Assembly (NCBI RefSeq): GCF_002005305.1
Contig: NZ_CP014782.1
Span: forward strand, 1,550,001-1,614,000
DNA: 64,000 bases
Origin: Shewanella psychrophila
GTDB lineage: Bacteria; Pseudomonadota; Gammaproteobacteria; Enterobacterales; Shewanellaceae
Direction of reading: 5' to 3'
Part shown: positions 63,717-64,000 of the stretch, piece by piece
How positions within the stretch are numbered: the first letter of the stretch is position 1
Layout of the letters: every line of letters starts with the position of its first letter
The notes under the pieces: model-generated
Told to the model about the DNA's origin: nothing
Database searches by the model: none
What the model saw: only the letters and a program-made list of their open reading frames with translations
Program-made: the position numbers and the translations under genes

Positions 63717-64000
63717 GCCTTTCCCCTTAGCACTAAATAATCAGCTTCTTGGTTGCGTCTTGTGGGGTATCTATCACCAAAGTCACGAAGCTCTTGTACT
63801 AGTCCTATCCAGTCCTGGCTCATTGATTTTTGCCAAAACTTAGGGCAACGATTAGCTAAATTACCATACTGAAACGACACCGAAGCCACAACCGTTTGGC
63901 AGCGTTCTGGTAACCGATTAAAAGACACATTTGACACGCGGTTATATCGATACTGCAGCTGTTCGAGTAATTGGCTTTTAACGCACAAATCAATCAAGTC
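63713..64000 (-). CDS. Pesticin/T4-type lysozyme (endolysin), C-terminal part, runs off the window
   Basis: The visible 95 codons encode the C-terminal part of a muramidase: NVSFNRLPERCQTVVASVSFQYGNLA, PKFWQKSMSQDWIGL and LRDFGDRYPTRRNQEADYL, which matches the pesticin-like lysozyme domain. The frame is open to the edge of the window, so the start and catalytic Glu lie outside. It overlaps the holin gene by 4 bp, so they are one operon. Confidence 0.75.
   Translation of the reverse strand, partial: DLIDLCVKSQLLEQLQYRYNRVSNVSFNRLPERCQTVVASVSFQYGNLANRCPKFWQKSMSQDWIGLVQELRDFGDRYPTRRNQEADYLVLRGKA

Overview
The window looks like a chromosomal segment of a marine gammaproteobacterium, most probably Shewanella. 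The left half carries genes familiar from that genus: ilvIH, ibpA, membrane-anchored UshA-type 5'-nucleotidases, cheV, a di-heme cytochrome c peroxidase, hpd, ggt and an M3 peptidase. Genus is inferred from gene content and protein resemblance only; no rRNA or tRNA gene is present.

Bases 1-32,350 are an ordinary, well-spaced core region. In order it holds ilvIH (branched-chain amino acid synthesis), ibpA with a heat-shock promoter and probable RNA thermometer, two tandem ushA-like lipoprotein genes, an alpha/beta hydrolase, a glutathionyl-hydroquinone-reductase-like GST, a DUF3389 gene, a SlyD-like FKBP, a WYL regulator and a lytic transglycosylase. Then come small DUF genes, cheV, an MscS channel, a 57-residue gene behind a near-consensus promoter, a PLP deaminase, YccF and PGPGW membrane proteins, ccpA, a LysR regulator next to hpd, a LysE exporter, a FemAB-like acyltransferase, ggt and the M3 peptidase. 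Most operon ends have clear intrinsic terminators.

Bases 32,350-59,200 are a mosaic of mobile DNA: IS4 (two types), IS256, IS66 (one intact, others broken), IS110, IS91, IS3 and ISNCY remnants, a group II intron remnant and an integrase fragment. Embedded in it, all on the minus strand, are a gene for a SpvC/OspF/HopAI1-type phosphothreonine lyase (36,589-37,443), two very large proteins with polar, basic 'MP...K' N-termini and glycosyltransferase-like segments (45,676-48,369 and 50,599-54,951), a beta-rich 144-residue protein, and an IS-interrupted gene of unknown function. This looks like a decaying island of effectors delivered to eukaryotic hosts. No secretion apparatus is visible here. 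A phage-type lysis cassette (39,455-41,159) lies within the same region.

Bases 59,200-64,000 hold a GH18 chitinase with two Ig/cadherin-like domains and two chitin-binding modules but no signal peptide. It is followed upstream by a 3-TM holin gene and a pesticin-type lysozyme gene that runs off the window edge. The arrangement resembles holin/endolysin-dependent (type 10) release of chitinase.

The points most worth a second look are the phosphothreonine lyase, the two giant candidate effectors, the chitinase plus lysis genes, and an IS4-family element with a 185-bp non-autonomous derivative, both inserted with 10-bp target duplications inside intrinsic terminator hairpins.
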